64,000 nt of DNA from an uncultured Caryophanales bacterium (GCA_905211645.1 CAJMBK010000004.1:62001-126000), one strand, 5' to 3'. Shown: positions 17,916 to 27,529, counted from the first letter of the stretch. The notes: generated by a model from the letters alone, not told the origin. Program-made: numbers and translations.

Positions 17916-17924
17916 TTGATAAAA
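17916..17924 (+). promoter_or_regulatory. Extended -10 promoter of mutS2
   Basis: TGA-TAAAAT (an extended -10 of TGN-TAAAAT form) lies about 25 bp before the ATG, followed by the ribosome site AAGGAAA. Confidence 0.5.
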
Positions 17925-17949
17925 TTTTATAAGGAAAATTGAGTAAAAA

Positions 17950-20304
17950 ATGACAGAAAGTTATAAAAATATCGCATTGTTGGAGTATTTGAAAAATCAG
18001 AAAAAATATTTTTCCTCCGCATTGAATAAAGATAAGTTAGATAAGGTTGAAACCTTTAAAACTAAAGGTCAACTTATTCAAAATAATCTTCTTTTAAAGG
18101 AAAGCTACGCCTTCTTTGATGGAAGAAGACTTTTGAATTTGTCTGAAACAAATAACTTGAATGAAGTCTTTTCTAAAATTGAAAGAGGACTTTCATTATA
18201 CATTGAAGATTTCATCGCATTAATACCTTATCTAAGCAATGTAATTGAAATAAAAAACTTATTTAAAGATACAGAAAATGTTTCTGTTCCTAACCTTTTA
18301 AATGAAGTTTTAGATATCATTTCATTTCCAAATTTACTTTCAAAATATAGAGAAAGCTTCACTGAAGACGGTACAGTTAATGACTGTGCTAGTGTTCAGT
18401 TAAGAGAAATTAGATCTGAGATTAGAAAAACTACAAAAAGTATCGATGATACTTTCTTTTCACTTAAAAAACGCTATAAAGATTATCTTTCCGATGAAAA
18501 TCCATACAGAGAAGGTGTTGAAACTTTAGCAGTTAAATCAAATTTCATCTCTAAAGTTAGTGGAATCACTTTACAATCTTCCAACACTGGAAGAACACTT
18601 TTCGTTTTACCTAAAGAAATTATGGATTTAAGAAATAAGCTTGAAGGTTTGTACGAAGAAGAAAGTGATGAAATCGCACGTATTTTAGATACTTTCTCAA
18701 AAGAATTATTTAGAAATTACACTCAATTGTATAAAGAATATCAAATTTACAATTTTATCGATTCACTTTATGGAAGAACAAATTTTGGTAAGGATAACGA
18801 TTATGTTGTTCCAGAAATCAGTGATGATACTTTGGAATTAAATGGACTTGTTCATCCATTAATCGATAGAGCAGTTTGTGTAAAAAACAGTGTTTCATTA
18901 AGTAAAAAAGATAAATATTTCATGGTTTTATCCGGACCAAATGCTGGTGGTAAATCCGTTTTATTCAGATCTATCGCTTTCAGTTTTTACTTGAATATGA
19001 TTGGATTTCCAATTAACTGCACAAAAGAATCTAAGATTACTTTTGCTTCAGATATTTTCTTAATTTTAGGAGACGATGAATCAGTTGAAGCAAATTTATC
19101 ACGTTTCTCCGGTCATTTGGTTAATTTAAATGAAATTGTCAGTAAAGCAGATGAGAATTCATTAATCATTGTCGATGAAATCTGCGCTGGAACCGATCCA
19201 AGAGAAGGTGAGAGTTTAGGTATCGCATTTATTAAGGATTTTATTAGTAAAAATGCTTTTTCGTTTGTTTCAACTCACTACGAAGCAATCAAAAAATTTG
19301 CTAAAGTTGAAGATAAGATTGTCACAGCAACAATGGAATTTGATGCTAGTAAACTTTCTCCAACTTTTAGATTACTAGTTGGTTCAATTGGTAATTCTTA
19401 CGCAATTGAATGTGCAAGAAAAGTTGGCGTTGCTGATTCAATTATTAAAGAAGCAAAATCCAACATGAAGAAATACTCTTCAATGAGTGATAGACTTGAA
19501 ACAATTTTAAATAAAGAGCTCATGAAAACTAAATCTTTGAATGAAAAGCTCAAAGAGAAAGATAAACAGTATGAGGAACTCATGGCTCGAAGAGAAAAAG
19601 CTTTGACTGCAACAAAAGAAATTGAAGCAAATATTAGAAAACAAGCTGATGAAAAGATTGAAAGAATAGTCTCTCAAAAAGAGGAAGAATTAGATGCTCT
19701 TTTTGAAAGATACAAAGATAAAATTCCGTTTAAAGTCTTTGCCGAAATTAAAGGTCAACTTCATTCTTTTGAAACCGTTTCTGCAAAGAAGCAAAATAAT
19801 CAACCTCAAAAACAAACTCTCTCTAAGACTGAAAATAAAAAGATTGAGCACGAAATTGTTGTTGGTGATTTTGTCATCTACGAAGGTGTCAATAAGTGTA
19901 AAGTTTTGGCTATCAACAACGGAAAATATCGTTTATCCGTAAATGGCTTAGTCATAACAACAACGAAGGATAATATAGTTTACGATGCTAAAAACTCCGT
20001 CAAGGTTGTAAAAAATGCTTCTCAATTATCATCAGTTGATACAGCAATTCTTAACTCTGATTTTAGATTAGAACTTAATGTTATCGGCTTAAATAGTGAA
20101 GATGCTGTCAAAGAAGTTGCAACCTATCTTTCAAATGCGGTTGTTAAACATGTTAAACAAGTTAGAATTATTCATGGCATGGGAAACTTCATTTTAAGAA
20201 ACGCAATTCATAAATATTTAGATAAACAAGATTATGTTAAATCATACCGTGCTGGAGGAGAAACTGAAGGTGGCTTTGGTGCTACTGTAGTTTATTTAGC
20301 CTAA
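17950..20304 (+). CDS. mutS2: Endonuclease MutS2
   Basis: 784 aa, the usual MutS2 length. The ATPase domain has Walker A GPNAGGKS (around 340), Walker B IIVDEICAGTDPREG and the STHYEA motif. A long charged coiled coil (about 500-600) and a C-terminal Smr nuclease domain (HGMGNFILRNAIHKYL...GFGATVVYL) follow. In Firmicutes MutS2 suppresses homologous recombination and takes part in ribosome collision rescue. The stop overlaps the uvrC ATG by one base. Confidence 0.96.
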   Translation: MTESYKNIALLEYLKNQKKYFSSALNKDKLDKVETFKTKGQLIQNNLLLKESYAFFDGRRLLNLSETNNLNEVFSKIERGLSLYIEDFIALIPYLSNVIEIKNLFKDTENVSVPNLLNEVLDIISFPNLLSKYRESFTEDGTVNDCASVQLREIRSEIRKTTKSIDDTFFSLKKRYKDYLSDENPYREGVETLAVKSNFISKVSGITLQSSNTGRTLFVLPKEIMDLRNKLEGLYEEESDEIARILDTFSKELFRNYTQLYKEYQIYNFIDSLYGRTNFGKDNDYVVPEISDDTLELNGLVHPLIDRAVCVKNSVSLSKKDKYFMVLSGPNAGGKSVLFRSIAFSFYLNMIGFPINCTKESKITFASDIFLILGDDESVEANLSRFSGHLVNLNEIVSKADENSLIIVDEICAGTDPREGESLGIAFIKDFISKNAFSFVSTHYEAIKKFAKVEDKIVTATMEFDASKLSPTFRLLVGSIGNSYAIECARKVGVADSIIKEAKSNMKKYSSMSDRLETILNKELMKTKSLNEKLKEKDKQYEELMARREKALTATKEIEANIRKQADEKIERIVSQKEEELDALFERYKDKIPFKVFAEIKGQLHSFETVSAKKQNNQPQKQTLSKTENKKIEHEIVVGDFVIYEGVNKCKVLAINNGKYRLSVNGLVITTTKDNIVYDAKNSVKVVKNASQLSSVDTAILNSDFRLELNVIGLNSEDAVKEVATYLSNAVVKHVKQVRIIHGMGNFILRNAIHKYLDKQDYVKSYRAGGETEGGFGATVVYLA

Positions 20305-22100
20305 TGAGTAAATATTATGAGAATGAACTTTTAAAGCGTAAGATTGATCTTTTGCCAGATAGACCTGGTTCTTATCAGATGTTGGATAAGGATAAAACTG
20401 TCATCTATGTTGGTAAAGCTAAATCTTTGCTTAAAAGAGTTAAGCAATACTTCACAAGACCACAAGTAGGTAAAGTTCAACGAATGGTCGATGAAATTGA
20501 AGATTTCAACATCATTGAAACTAACTCCGAAAAGGAAGCCTTTTTGCTTGAAATTTCTCTTATTCAAAAATATTATCCTAAGTACAACATCCTTTTAAAG
20601 GATGGTAAAAGTTATCCTTTCATCTCATTAAAGAAAAAAGGTGACCCTTATTTAAAGATTTCAAGAAATGATAAGGATAAAAACTTCTATCACTATGGGC
20701 CATTTCCAAGCTCAAAAAGTTGTTGGGTAATGATTGATCTTTTAAATAAGATTTATCCTTTAAGAAAATGTAATGTCATACCTAAAAAACCTTGCATGTA
20801 CTACTATTTAGGTCAATGCCTTGGTCCATGCATCAATAAAATTGATGAGAAAGATTACAAAGATATCGATGCTTCCATCAAGAAATTTTTAAATGGTGAT
20901 GTTTCCGAAGTGGTAAATGATTTAACTAAAAAGATGAAGGATGCTGCAGAGAATTTAGAATTTGAAAAGGCAAATGACTACAAGATCACTATCGATTCAA
21001 TTAAGCATGTCATTGAAAAACAGAAGGTCATGGTCAGTGACCATATCGATAGAGATGTCATCGCTTATTCAGTTAGAGATGGTTATATCGCTTTTATCTT
21101 TTTAACCTACAGAAAAGGTGTTTTACTTGGTAAATATTCATTTATTGAACATGTTATGGATGATATCCCATCCCTTTTTGCTGATGTCATTTTCCAATAT
21201 TATTCACAACCAAATAACACTAAGCCTAAAGAAATTATTATTCCAGAAGAAAGTATCACTTCCTTACTTTCTGAAGCATTAAATATCAAAGTTTATGTTC
21301 CTAAAAAAGGGAAGAAGAAAGATATGCTCAACATGGCAATCTTAAATTCCAAACAATCTTTGGATGAACACTTCTTAACCGCTAGATTAGAAGATGATAA
21401 TTTGAAGCTTCTTGAAGAATTACAGGAGAAATTAGCTTTAAGTAAGACTCCATTAAATATCGAACTTTACGATAACTCACATTTACAAGGTTCTGATGCT
21501 GTTGGCGTTATGGTTAAATATATCAACGGTGAACCAAGTAGAAAAGACTACAGAAAATATATAATCCGTTCTGAAAATAAGAAGGATGACTTATCTTCAA
21601 TGCATGAAGTTATGTCAAGACGTCTTGCTAGATTGAAAGAAGAAAACTACAAGAATAAACCTGATTTAATCATCTGCGATGGTGGTGAAAATCAAGTTAA
21701 AGTTACCTTGGATGTTTTACAAAATTATCCAGAATCAGGAATTAAAGTCTGTGGTTTAGCAAAAAATGATAAGCACGAAACTGATTCACTTATCGATGGT
21801 GAATCTGGTGAAGTAATTCCTTTAGATAAGAAATCAAATCTATTTTTCTTCCTTATGAGAATGCAGGATGAAGTTCATAGATACGCAATCACATTCTTTA
21901 GAAAGAACCATCAAAAGAGTATGTTTGCAACATTTTATGATGATATCAAAGGAATTGGTAAGAAGAAAAAGATGCAGTTATTAGACTTATATCCAACTCT
22001 TGAATCTTTACAAGCGGCTAGTTTTGATGAGATTAAAAATTTGGTTGGTGAAAGTTGTGCTACAAATATTATCAACAAGTTGAAAGGAATTGAGCGATGA
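20304..22100 (+). CDS. uvrC: Excinuclease ABC subunit C
   Basis: 598 aa. It incises on both sides of a lesion during nucleotide excision repair. The N-terminal GIY-YIG nuclease (about 14-95) includes IYVGKAKSLLKRVKQYF. The UVR helical motif that contacts UvrB is near 200-235. The RNase H-like nuclease domain begins at LYDNSHLQGSDAVGVMV, and a helix-hairpin-helix pair ends the protein. No separate ribosome site: translation is coupled to mutS2 (TAATG). Ends in TGA, overlapping the next ATG, which shows that TGA is read as stop. Confidence 0.97.
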   Translation: MSKYYENELLKRKIDLLPDRPGSYQMLDKDKTVIYVGKAKSLLKRVKQYFTRPQVGKVQRMVDEIEDFNIIETNSEKEAFLLEISLIQKYYPKYNILLKDGKSYPFISLKKKGDPYLKISRNDKDKNFYHYGPFPSSKSCWVMIDLLNKIYPLRKCNVIPKKPCMYYYLGQCLGPCINKIDEKDYKDIDASIKKFLNGDVSEVVNDLTKKMKDAAENLEFEKANDYKITIDSIKHVIEKQKVMVSDHIDRDVIAYSVRDGYIAFIFLTYRKGVLLGKYSFIEHVMDDIPSLFADVIFQYYSQPNNTKPKEIIIPEESITSLLSEALNIKVYVPKKGKKKDMLNMAILNSKQSLDEHFLTARLEDDNLKLLEELQEKLALSKTPLNIELYDNSHLQGSDAVGVMVKYINGEPSRKDYRKYIIRSENKKDDLSSMHEVMSRRLARLKEENYKNKPDLIICDGGENQVKVTLDVLQNYPESGIKVCGLAKNDKHETDSLIDGESGEVIPLDKKSNLFFFLMRMQDEVHRYAITFFRKNHQKSMFATFYDDIKGIGKKKKMQLLDLYPTLESLQAASFDEIKNLVGESCATNIINKLKGIER

Positions 22101-22750
22101 ATAAAATTTTTGAAAACGTCAAAGGTATCATCTTTGATTTGGATGGAACTTTAATTGATTCATTAAGTATTTGGTCAGAAATTGATGATAAATTTTTAGG
22201 TGAAAGAGGCTATACAGTTCCATCAGATTATGCAGAAAAAACTGCTCATCTTGGCTTTAAAAAGATGGCTGAATACACTATTAACCGTTTCAATCTTAAA
22301 GAAGATGTAGAAACTGTTTGTAAGATTTGGATGGATATGGCTAGAGAAGCCTACATGACAGAAGTTAAAACTAAAGAATATGTTAAAGATTTTTTAGATA
22401 TGTGCAAAGAAAGAGGCTATAAACTTGCAGTTGCTTCAGCAGGCGACTATTCATTATTTGTTCCTTGCTTAAAAGCAAATGGGATTTACGATTATTTTGA
22501 CGAATTTTTAACAGTTAAAGAGATTGATTCAACTAAGAATGAACCAAAAATCTATCTTGAATTAGCAAGAAGAATGGGTTTGAAACCAGAAGAGATTATC
22601 GTTTTTGAAGATATCGCTTGTGCTTTAAATTCCGCAGCTTCAGCTAACTTTAAAACAATCTGTGTTTTTGACAAGCACAACGTTGAAGATCATAAGAATA
22701 TAAAAAGAGTTGACATGCAAATCAACTCCTTTAAAGAATTATTAGATTAA
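22097..22750 (+). CDS. HAD-family hydrolase (beta-phosphoglucomutase/phosphatase-like)
   Basis: 217 aa, subfamily IA HAD fold. Motif I is FDLDGTLID near residues 14-22, motif II is VASAGD (about 112), and motifs III/IV are KNEP and VFEDIACALNSA. A helical cap lies between motifs I and II. The Asp nucleophile makes it a phosphatase or phosphomutase; the substrate is unknown. It overlaps uvrC by 4 bp (ATGA) and is the last gene of mutS2-uvrC-HAD. Confidence 0.88.
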   Translation: MNKIFENVKGIIFDLDGTLIDSLSIWSEIDDKFLGERGYTVPSDYAEKTAHLGFKKMAEYTINRFNLKEDVETVCKIWMDMAREAYMTEVKTKEYVKDFLDMCKERGYKLAVASAGDYSLFVPCLKANGIYDYFDEFLTVKEIDSTKNEPKIYLELARRMGLKPEEIIVFEDIACALNSAASANFKTICVFDKHNVEDHKNIKRVDMQINSFKELLD

Positions 22751-22765
22751 ATAGTATTTGAAGTT

Positions 22766-22795
22766 AACAATTTAAATAGTAATTATTAAATTGTT
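22766..22795. terminator. Weak bidirectional hairpin between convergent genes
   Basis: AACAATTTA pairs with TAAATTGTT across a 12-base loop. The flanks are AT-rich but lack a long T run. It separates the HAD gene from the convergent gamma-glutamylcyclotransferase gene. Confidence 0.4.
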
Positions 22796-23216
22796 ACTCT
22801 TCTTCGATATCATTTAAGGCATCGATTAGATATTTTGTATCTAAATTGCAATCGGTGTAACCTTTGAAACAGGTGAAATAATACTCTTCACTTGGAAGTT
22901 CAATTTTACGTTTATCTTCATTCATGATGTAGATTAAACCTTTGATTGTTTGACCGTTAAATTCAACATCAATTTCCTTCTTGTAATAAAGATTTGGATA
23001 ATCCTCATATTGATCTAATTTAATTTCGTCTTTGTCATCGATTTTAAAAATTCCAATAGGAACTTTACTGCCTTTTTTCATTTTGACAGTTAGATAAAAT
23101 CTAAATTCCAAAGCGTAATTAGGAAGAAAAGTAGTGCCGATAAGTTTGGCATTTTTACAACGATATTTCATATCTTTCAAATTCAAATTGCTTCCGTAAG
23201 CTAAATAATACTTCAT
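22794..23216 (-). CDS. Gamma-glutamylcyclotransferase-like (AIG2/GGCT fold) protein
   Basis: 140 aa. The N-terminal YLAYGSNLN is the substrate-loop signature of the GGCT/AIG2 fold, and the acidic YEDYPNLY region near the middle fits the catalytic Glu/Asp area. Members release 5-oxoproline from gamma-glutamyl amines or peptides; the exact substrate is unclear. The GGAGGAAAAAGT stretch before the ATG is a good ribosome site. Probably monocistronic: a terminator lies between it and the aminopeptidase gene upstream. Confidence 0.82.
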   Translation of the reverse strand: MKYYLAYGSNLNLKDMKYRCKNAKLIGTTFLPNYALEFRFYLTVKMKKGSKVPIGIFKIDDKDEIKLDQYEDYPNLYYKKEIDVEFNGQTIKGLIYIMNEDKRKIELPSEEYYFTCFKGYTDCNLDTKYLIDALNDIEEE

Positions 23217-23240
23217 ACTTTTTCCTCCTGAATCTAATAA

Positions 23241-23269
23241 TAAAAACTCTTTAGCACACGCTAAAGAGT
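23241..23269 (-). terminator. Intrinsic terminator of the M29 aminopeptidase gene
   Basis: A 10-bp stem ACTCTTTAGC/GCTAAAGAGT with a 4-base loop is followed on the minus strand by TTTTTATT. Confidence 0.9.
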
Positions 23270-23276
23270 GAATTTT

Positions 23277-24506
23277 TTAAATAGCCCAAGTGCCATTTTC
23301 AAAGATCTTGATCTCTTGACCGTCTTTGGTGTAACCAGTGATATTTAAATCTCTGCAACCGATCATGAAATCAACGTGAATCATTGATGAATTGACACCT
23401 TTTTCCTTAATTTGTTCCAAAGTCATATTTTCGTAACCTTTAACTAAGGAACCAAAGCCATTACCTAATGCTAAATGGCAGCAAGCATTCTCATCGTACA
23501 AGGTGTTGAAGAATAAAATGTTGGATAAATTAATTGGTGATTCGTATGGAACAAGTGCAACTTCGCCAAGGTAGCAGGCATTTTCGTCCATCTTTACCAT
23601 TTGCTCAAGAACATCTTGATTCTTCTTTGCTTTAACTTCAACAACTTTACCATTTTCAAATCTAACTGAGAAATCTTCGATGATTGTTGAGTTGTAGCTT
23701 AGAGGTTTTGTTGCGTAAACAATACCTTCTGCTCTACCTTTAATAGGTGTGGTGAAGCATTCTTCAGTTGGAATATTAGGTGAGTATTGAACGTTGTTTG
23801 TTTGGCATTTTTCGCCACCAGCCATCCAGATGATATCATCGGAAAGCCAAACGGTGAAATCGGTGCCGTTACTTGCCTTGTAGTGAAGATGATCTAAATG
23901 CAATGAATTCAATTTATTCATCTTATCTTTCAATTCTTCTTCATGCTTTTGCCAAGATGTGAATGGATCATCATTGTAAGCGTGGCTTGCTTTCAAAATT
24001 TCTTCCCAAAGCTTTTCGATTGCTTGAGATTTTCTTAAGTTAGGGAAAACTTTCTTAGCCCATTTTTCACCTGGAACACCAGCGATAACCCATTGATATT
24101 TATCTTGTCTAGCATCGATGTATTTCTTGGTAATTAAATATTTATTTTGTCTAACTTCAGCCATCTTCTTGTGGTTGACATCTTTCAAACCATCTGGATC
24201 TTGGCTTTCAAGATAGATTGTTGTTGGCAAAGTCTTTGTTTCATATTCCATCTGAGCAATTTGCCAATCGTTAATCTTAGAAAGTTCTTTGACTGATTTA
24301 TGTCTGAACATCAATTTTGTCAATTCATCATTCATGTAATTCATTCTGATTTGACCACATTTTGCTTTCAAACATTCTTCTGCGACCATGTTTGCAAAGT
24401 ATGTGATCTCAGGATCAAAAGTGATGACAACATCCTGACCTTTTTGGATGTTAGCACCAACTTGAACAATCAATTTTGCGTAATTTTTCAATAAAGATTT
24501 TTTCAT
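23277..24506 (-). CDS. M29-family aminopeptidase (AmpS/PepS type)
   Basis: 409 aa, the normal length for thermophilic-type metallo-aminopeptidases. LLKNYAKLIVQVGANIQKGQDVVI at the start, GRAEGIVYATKPLSY in the middle, and GNGFGSLVKGYENM...NSSMIHVDFMIG near the end match the M29 family, whose two-metal site is built from Glu, His and Asp residues in the C-terminal domain. It removes N-terminal residues from peptides in the cytosol. AAGGAGATTACTCT precedes the ATG. Confidence 0.93.
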   Translation of the reverse strand: MKKSLLKNYAKLIVQVGANIQKGQDVVITFDPEITYFANMVAEECLKAKCGQIRMNYMNDELTKLMFRHKSVKELSKINDWQIAQMEYETKTLPTTIYLESQDPDGLKDVNHKKMAEVRQNKYLITKKYIDARQDKYQWVIAGVPGEKWAKKVFPNLRKSQAIEKLWEEILKASHAYNDDPFTSWQKHEEELKDKMNKLNSLHLDHLHYKASNGTDFTVWLSDDIIWMAGGEKCQTNNVQYSPNIPTEECFTTPIKGRAEGIVYATKPLSYNSTIIEDFSVRFENGKVVEVKAKKNQDVLEQMVKMDENACYLGEVALVPYESPINLSNILFFNTLYDENACCHLALGNGFGSLVKGYENMTLEQIKEKGVNSSMIHVDFMIGCRDLNITGYTKDGQEIKIFENGTWAI

Positions 24507-24571
24507 AGAGTAATCTCCTTACTAATTAGAAAAATTATATATTTTTATATTAAATTATTATCTTTAGATAA

Positions 24572-25003
24572 TCATAAATCTAATTCCATCATCTTTTCGA
24601 TTCCAACAATTTCACCGGTGTATTTAAAACCAACGGAGAGATAAACTCTTGCTGGATATGGATTTTCAATTTCGTGTGATAAAACAATTTTCTTAGCACC
24701 AAGGTCTTTAAAGAATTGGATAATTGCTTTCATCGCAGCAGTTCCTAAACCTTGTCTTTGATATCTTTTATCGATCATGAAGCGAATAACTTTGTAGTAA
24801 TTTTTCTCTTTAATCCATGATAAAAGAACGAATCCGACTGGGATTTCCTCATTAAATATGATGTAAGGGTGATAATTTTCATTCACATAACATTCAGCTA
24901 AAGATCTTTCGACTGGGAATAAATATTTGTATTGATCTTCAGTGATTTTCATATCCAATGCAGTAAAAAAGTTATCCTTTGTTACTTGAATAAGATGAAT
25001 CAT
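24572..25003 (-). CDS. GNAT-family N-acetyltransferase
   Basis: About 143 aa from the ATG at 25003, which sits 7 bp after an AAGGAG site; an earlier in-frame start is possible but less likely. The acetyl-CoA loop is RYQRQGLGTAAMKAI near residue 85, followed by KKIVLSHEIENPYPARVYLSVGFKYTGE, the usual beta5/alpha4 end of the fold. The pattern resembles spermidine/spermine-type (BltD/PaiA-like) acetyltransferases, but the substrate cannot be assigned. Confidence 0.88.
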   Translation of the reverse strand: MIHLIQVTKDNFFTALDMKITEDQYKYLFPVERSLAECYVNENYHPYIIFNEEIPVGFVLLSWIKEKNYYKVIRFMIDKRYQRQGLGTAAMKAIIQFFKDLGAKKIVLSHEIENPYPARVYLSVGFKYTGEIVGIEKMMELDL

Positions 25004-25080
25004 AAAAATTCTCCTTCTCAAAATTAAGTAAAAAATTTACAAAACAATTTTATTATATTATTGAAAATTATTTTTTGTTC

Positions 25081-25094
25081 TGAAAACGGTTTCT
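25081..25094. promoter_or_regulatory. Possible catabolite-responsive element (cre)
   Basis: TGAAAACGGTTTCT matches the CcpA consensus TGWAARCGYTWNCW at all positions but one (G for Y) and is a near-palindrome. It lies between the GNAT promoter region and the lipoprotein. CcpA itself is not in the window. Confidence 0.35.
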
Positions 25095-25218
25095 AATAAA
25101 ATCGCTTTATTTAATTAACTTTTTTTAAAGTGGTAAAAAGCTCAATATTTTTTTGTGGGTTATTAGTATACCACATAATAAAAAATCCATGTTGAAATAT
25201 TTTAAAAGGACGAAAAAA

Positions 25219-25296
25219 TTGAAAATGGTTAAAATTTTCACGCTATTTTTTAACAATTTTCTTTATATTAAAATGATGGTGCTAATAAATTTTTAG
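25219..25296 (+). CDS. Short hydrophobic ORF (25 aa) upstream of the lipoprotein
   Basis: A TTG at 25219 lies 8 bp after an AAAGGA site; an in-frame ATG is at 25225. The predicted peptide is 25 aa, starts about MKMVKIFTLFFNNF and is largely hydrophobic. It could be a leader peptide or a small membrane peptide of the type I toxin kind; it matches no family I recognise. It ends at the TAG just before the C6 tract. It may be chance. Confidence 0.3.
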   Translation: MKMVKIFTLFFNNFLYIKMMVLINF

Positions 25297-25348
25297 CCCC
25301 CCAACAATATACAAATTGTTTTCATATATAAGGAGAATTTTTTAAATT

Positions 25349-27529
25349 ATGAAAAACAAAAAATTTATTGCTCTTGTTGCAGGACTTTGTTTAGTCGGTA
25401 GCAGCACAATTTTAGCAAGCTGTGGCGGTGATTCAACTACTACAAGTTCCACACAAGATTCAACATCTTCTTCAACCTCTTCATCCAGTTCTTCTTCATC
25501 TTCATCAACTAGCTCTTCCACAGGTCCAGTTGAAGGTGATGAAATTACAATTGCACAAGCAATGGAGCTTATTCCTGAAAATGGTGATGAAACATCAGAG
25601 AAGTTCTACATCACTGCAGAAATTACAGAGATTAAGGATGCATCCCAAGGTAGTTTCATGATCAAAGATAAAACAGGTGAGATGGAAATCTACTATTCCT
25701 TCTCTGAAGATGGTCAATACAGATACAGCGAATTAGCTGATAGAGGTGTTGATGTTCCTGTTGTTGGTGATACAGTAACATTCTACGGTACATTGAAAAA
25801 CTTCAAAGGTAGATATGAAATGGTCGACGCCTGGATTAAAGGTTTAACCTATGTTGCTCCAGATATCAGTGAATACACTCAAATGACAATCGCTCAAGCA
25901 AGAGCAGCTGAAGCAAAATCCATGGTTAGAATTCAAGGTAAAGTTATCGCTCTTACCTATGATTCAGGTTCAAATCCAAATGGTGCATTAATTTTTGACG
26001 GCACAGATTCTATGTATGTTTACGACGCAGATGTTGCTAAACAATTAAAAGTTAATGAAGATGTCGATATCGCAGGTGAAAAATCCTACTTTATCGCAGA
26101 TAATGAAAAAACCTATGCCGAAAAATATGGATACACTGGTAGTTCACAATTAGTTTATGCTCAAGTTGTTACTCATAAAGGTACAACTGAAGCTAACTTC
26201 TCAAATACTAAAGTTAACACAGTTAGAGATATCTTAAATACTTCATTTGATCAAGATATCACAGGTCAACTTTACAAAGTTAATGCTTATATTACCAAAA
26301 AAGAGACAACCGGTGCCGGTGGTTTTACAAACTACTACATCTATGATATCGATCAAAAGAGTTCAGCCTATGTTTACACACAAGCAAGTGGTGCAGACTT
26401 TACATGGTTAGATGCATATGTAGCTGAACCTGGTTCAGAAAAAGTTTACACAGTTTATCTCACTGCTTTGAATGCAAAATCCACTGCACAAGGTTGTGTT
26501 TGGAGATTTTTACCTGTTAAGGTTGTTGATGAAAATTACAAGTTTGAATTAGCAGAAGCACCTAAATTCATCTATGAAACACAAGTCTTAGATCAATTTG
26601 AAGAAACTTACTATGCAAATCCTAATAAAGAAGTTATTACAAAATATTCTTCAAAAATGTTAGGTATCGAAGGTGCAACAATTTCTTATTCAAGTGATAA
26701 TGCTGCAGTTGCATTCAACACAAAGGAAGATAAGACATACATGAATGTTAACGCAGAAACCTCAGTCCCTGAAGTTAAGATTACTGTTACAGTTTCATTA
26801 GCTGGTCAAGAAGCTTACACTGGTACAGTCACAGTTGCAGTTACAAGTCTTGCAGATGTTGAAACTATCAATGTTAGAGAAGCAATCGAAACTGCAAAAG
26901 GTGAACAAGTTAGACTTAGAGGTATTGTTGGTCCATCCTTAGTTAACCAACCTGGTTTCTATTTAATCGATGATAAAGGTGTTATCGCAATCCGTCTTAA
27001 TAACGAAAATGACATCTCTCAATTTAATCTCGGTGATGAAGTTATTATCGATGGTACAAGAGATGAATGGGGCAATTCCCCATATGGTGGTTCAAAAATT
27101 ACAACTCAAATTTGTGTTTCCAGTGCAACATTATTTGCTAACTTATACGGTGATAATGAATACTCAACCAAGTCATTTATTAGTGGTAAGACTATCGAAG
27201 ACATCAAAGGTTTATCTTATGGCGAAATCATTCACACAACTGAAGTATATGTTGTTGAATGCTATGTTGCAAAGACTGGTTCTGGTCAATCCACTCAATA
27301 CACATTAGTTGATGATTTAGCAAATGTTGACGATGACAATAAATCACTTGATTTATATTGCTCTAGTGCTAACCAATACTCCTGGCTTGAACAATATGTC
27401 GGTCAAGGTAAAGTCACAGTTGAAATTGCTCCATGTAACTGGAACAATAAGACCTACCTTAGAGGTTGTATCTTATCTGTAACAGCTGAAGGTGTTAAGA
27501 CATTTAACACATTAAATTTCAAAAGCTAA
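25349..27529 (+). CDS. Large lipoprotein with poly-Ser linker and repeated OB-fold domains
   Basis: 726 aa. The signal peptide ends in the lipobox ILASC (Cys 25). A Ser/Thr linker spans about 29-58. After it come at least four OB-fold-like modules of the YhcR/nucleic-acid-binding type, recognisable by repeated phrases such as FYITAEITEIKD...FMIKDKTGEMEIYYSF, MVRIQGKVIAL, LYKVNAYITKK and VRLRGIVGPS...FYLIDDKGVIAIRL. A bacterial Ig-like segment (about 430-500) sits between them. Surface-anchored OB arrays may bind nucleic acid or carbohydrate (inference). AAGGAG precedes the ATG. Confidence 0.72.
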   Translation: MKNKKFIALVAGLCLVGSSTILASCGGDSTTTSSTQDSTSSSTSSSSSSSSSSTSSSTGPVEGDEITIAQAMELIPENGDETSEKFYITAEITEIKDASQGSFMIKDKTGEMEIYYSFSEDGQYRYSELADRGVDVPVVGDTVTFYGTLKNFKGRYEMVDAWIKGLTYVAPDISEYTQMTIAQARAAEAKSMVRIQGKVIALTYDSGSNPNGALIFDGTDSMYVYDADVAKQLKVNEDVDIAGEKSYFIADNEKTYAEKYGYTGSSQLVYAQVVTHKGTTEANFSNTKVNTVRDILNTSFDQDITGQLYKVNAYITKKETTGAGGFTNYYIYDIDQKSSAYVYTQASGADFTWLDAYVAEPGSEKVYTVYLTALNAKSTAQGCVWRFLPVKVVDENYKFELAEAPKFIYETQVLDQFEETYYANPNKEVITKYSSKMLGIEGATISYSSDNAAVAFNTKEDKTYMNVNAETSVPEVKITVTVSLAGQEAYTGTVTVAVTSLADVETINVREAIETAKGEQVRLRGIVGPSLVNQPGFYLIDDKGVIAIRLNNENDISQFNLGDEVIIDGTRDEWGNSPYGGSKITTQICVSSATLFANLYGDNEYSTKSFISGKTIEDIKGLSYGEIIHTTEVYVVECYVAKTGSGQSTQYTLVDDLANVDDDNKSLDLYCSSANQYSWLEQYVGQGKVTVEIAPCNWNNKTYLRGCILSVTAEGVKTFNTLNFKS

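Larger units (their letters stand above)
25004..25348. other. Intergenic region between GNAT and the OB-fold lipoprotein
   Basis: A divergent regulatory region of 345 bp. It has a minus-strand TATAAT near 25055 for GNAT, a cre-like palindrome (25081-25094), an imperfect TGTGG/CCACA inverted repeat around 25156-25178, a short plus-strand ORF (25219-25296) and a C6 tract (25297-25302) just upstream of the lipoprotein leader. Confidence 0.5.

Noticed and set aside
20304..22100. Mycoplasma genetic code (TGA = Trp)
   Set aside because: uvrC, glpK and other genes end at TGA, and Trp residues are encoded by TGG throughout.
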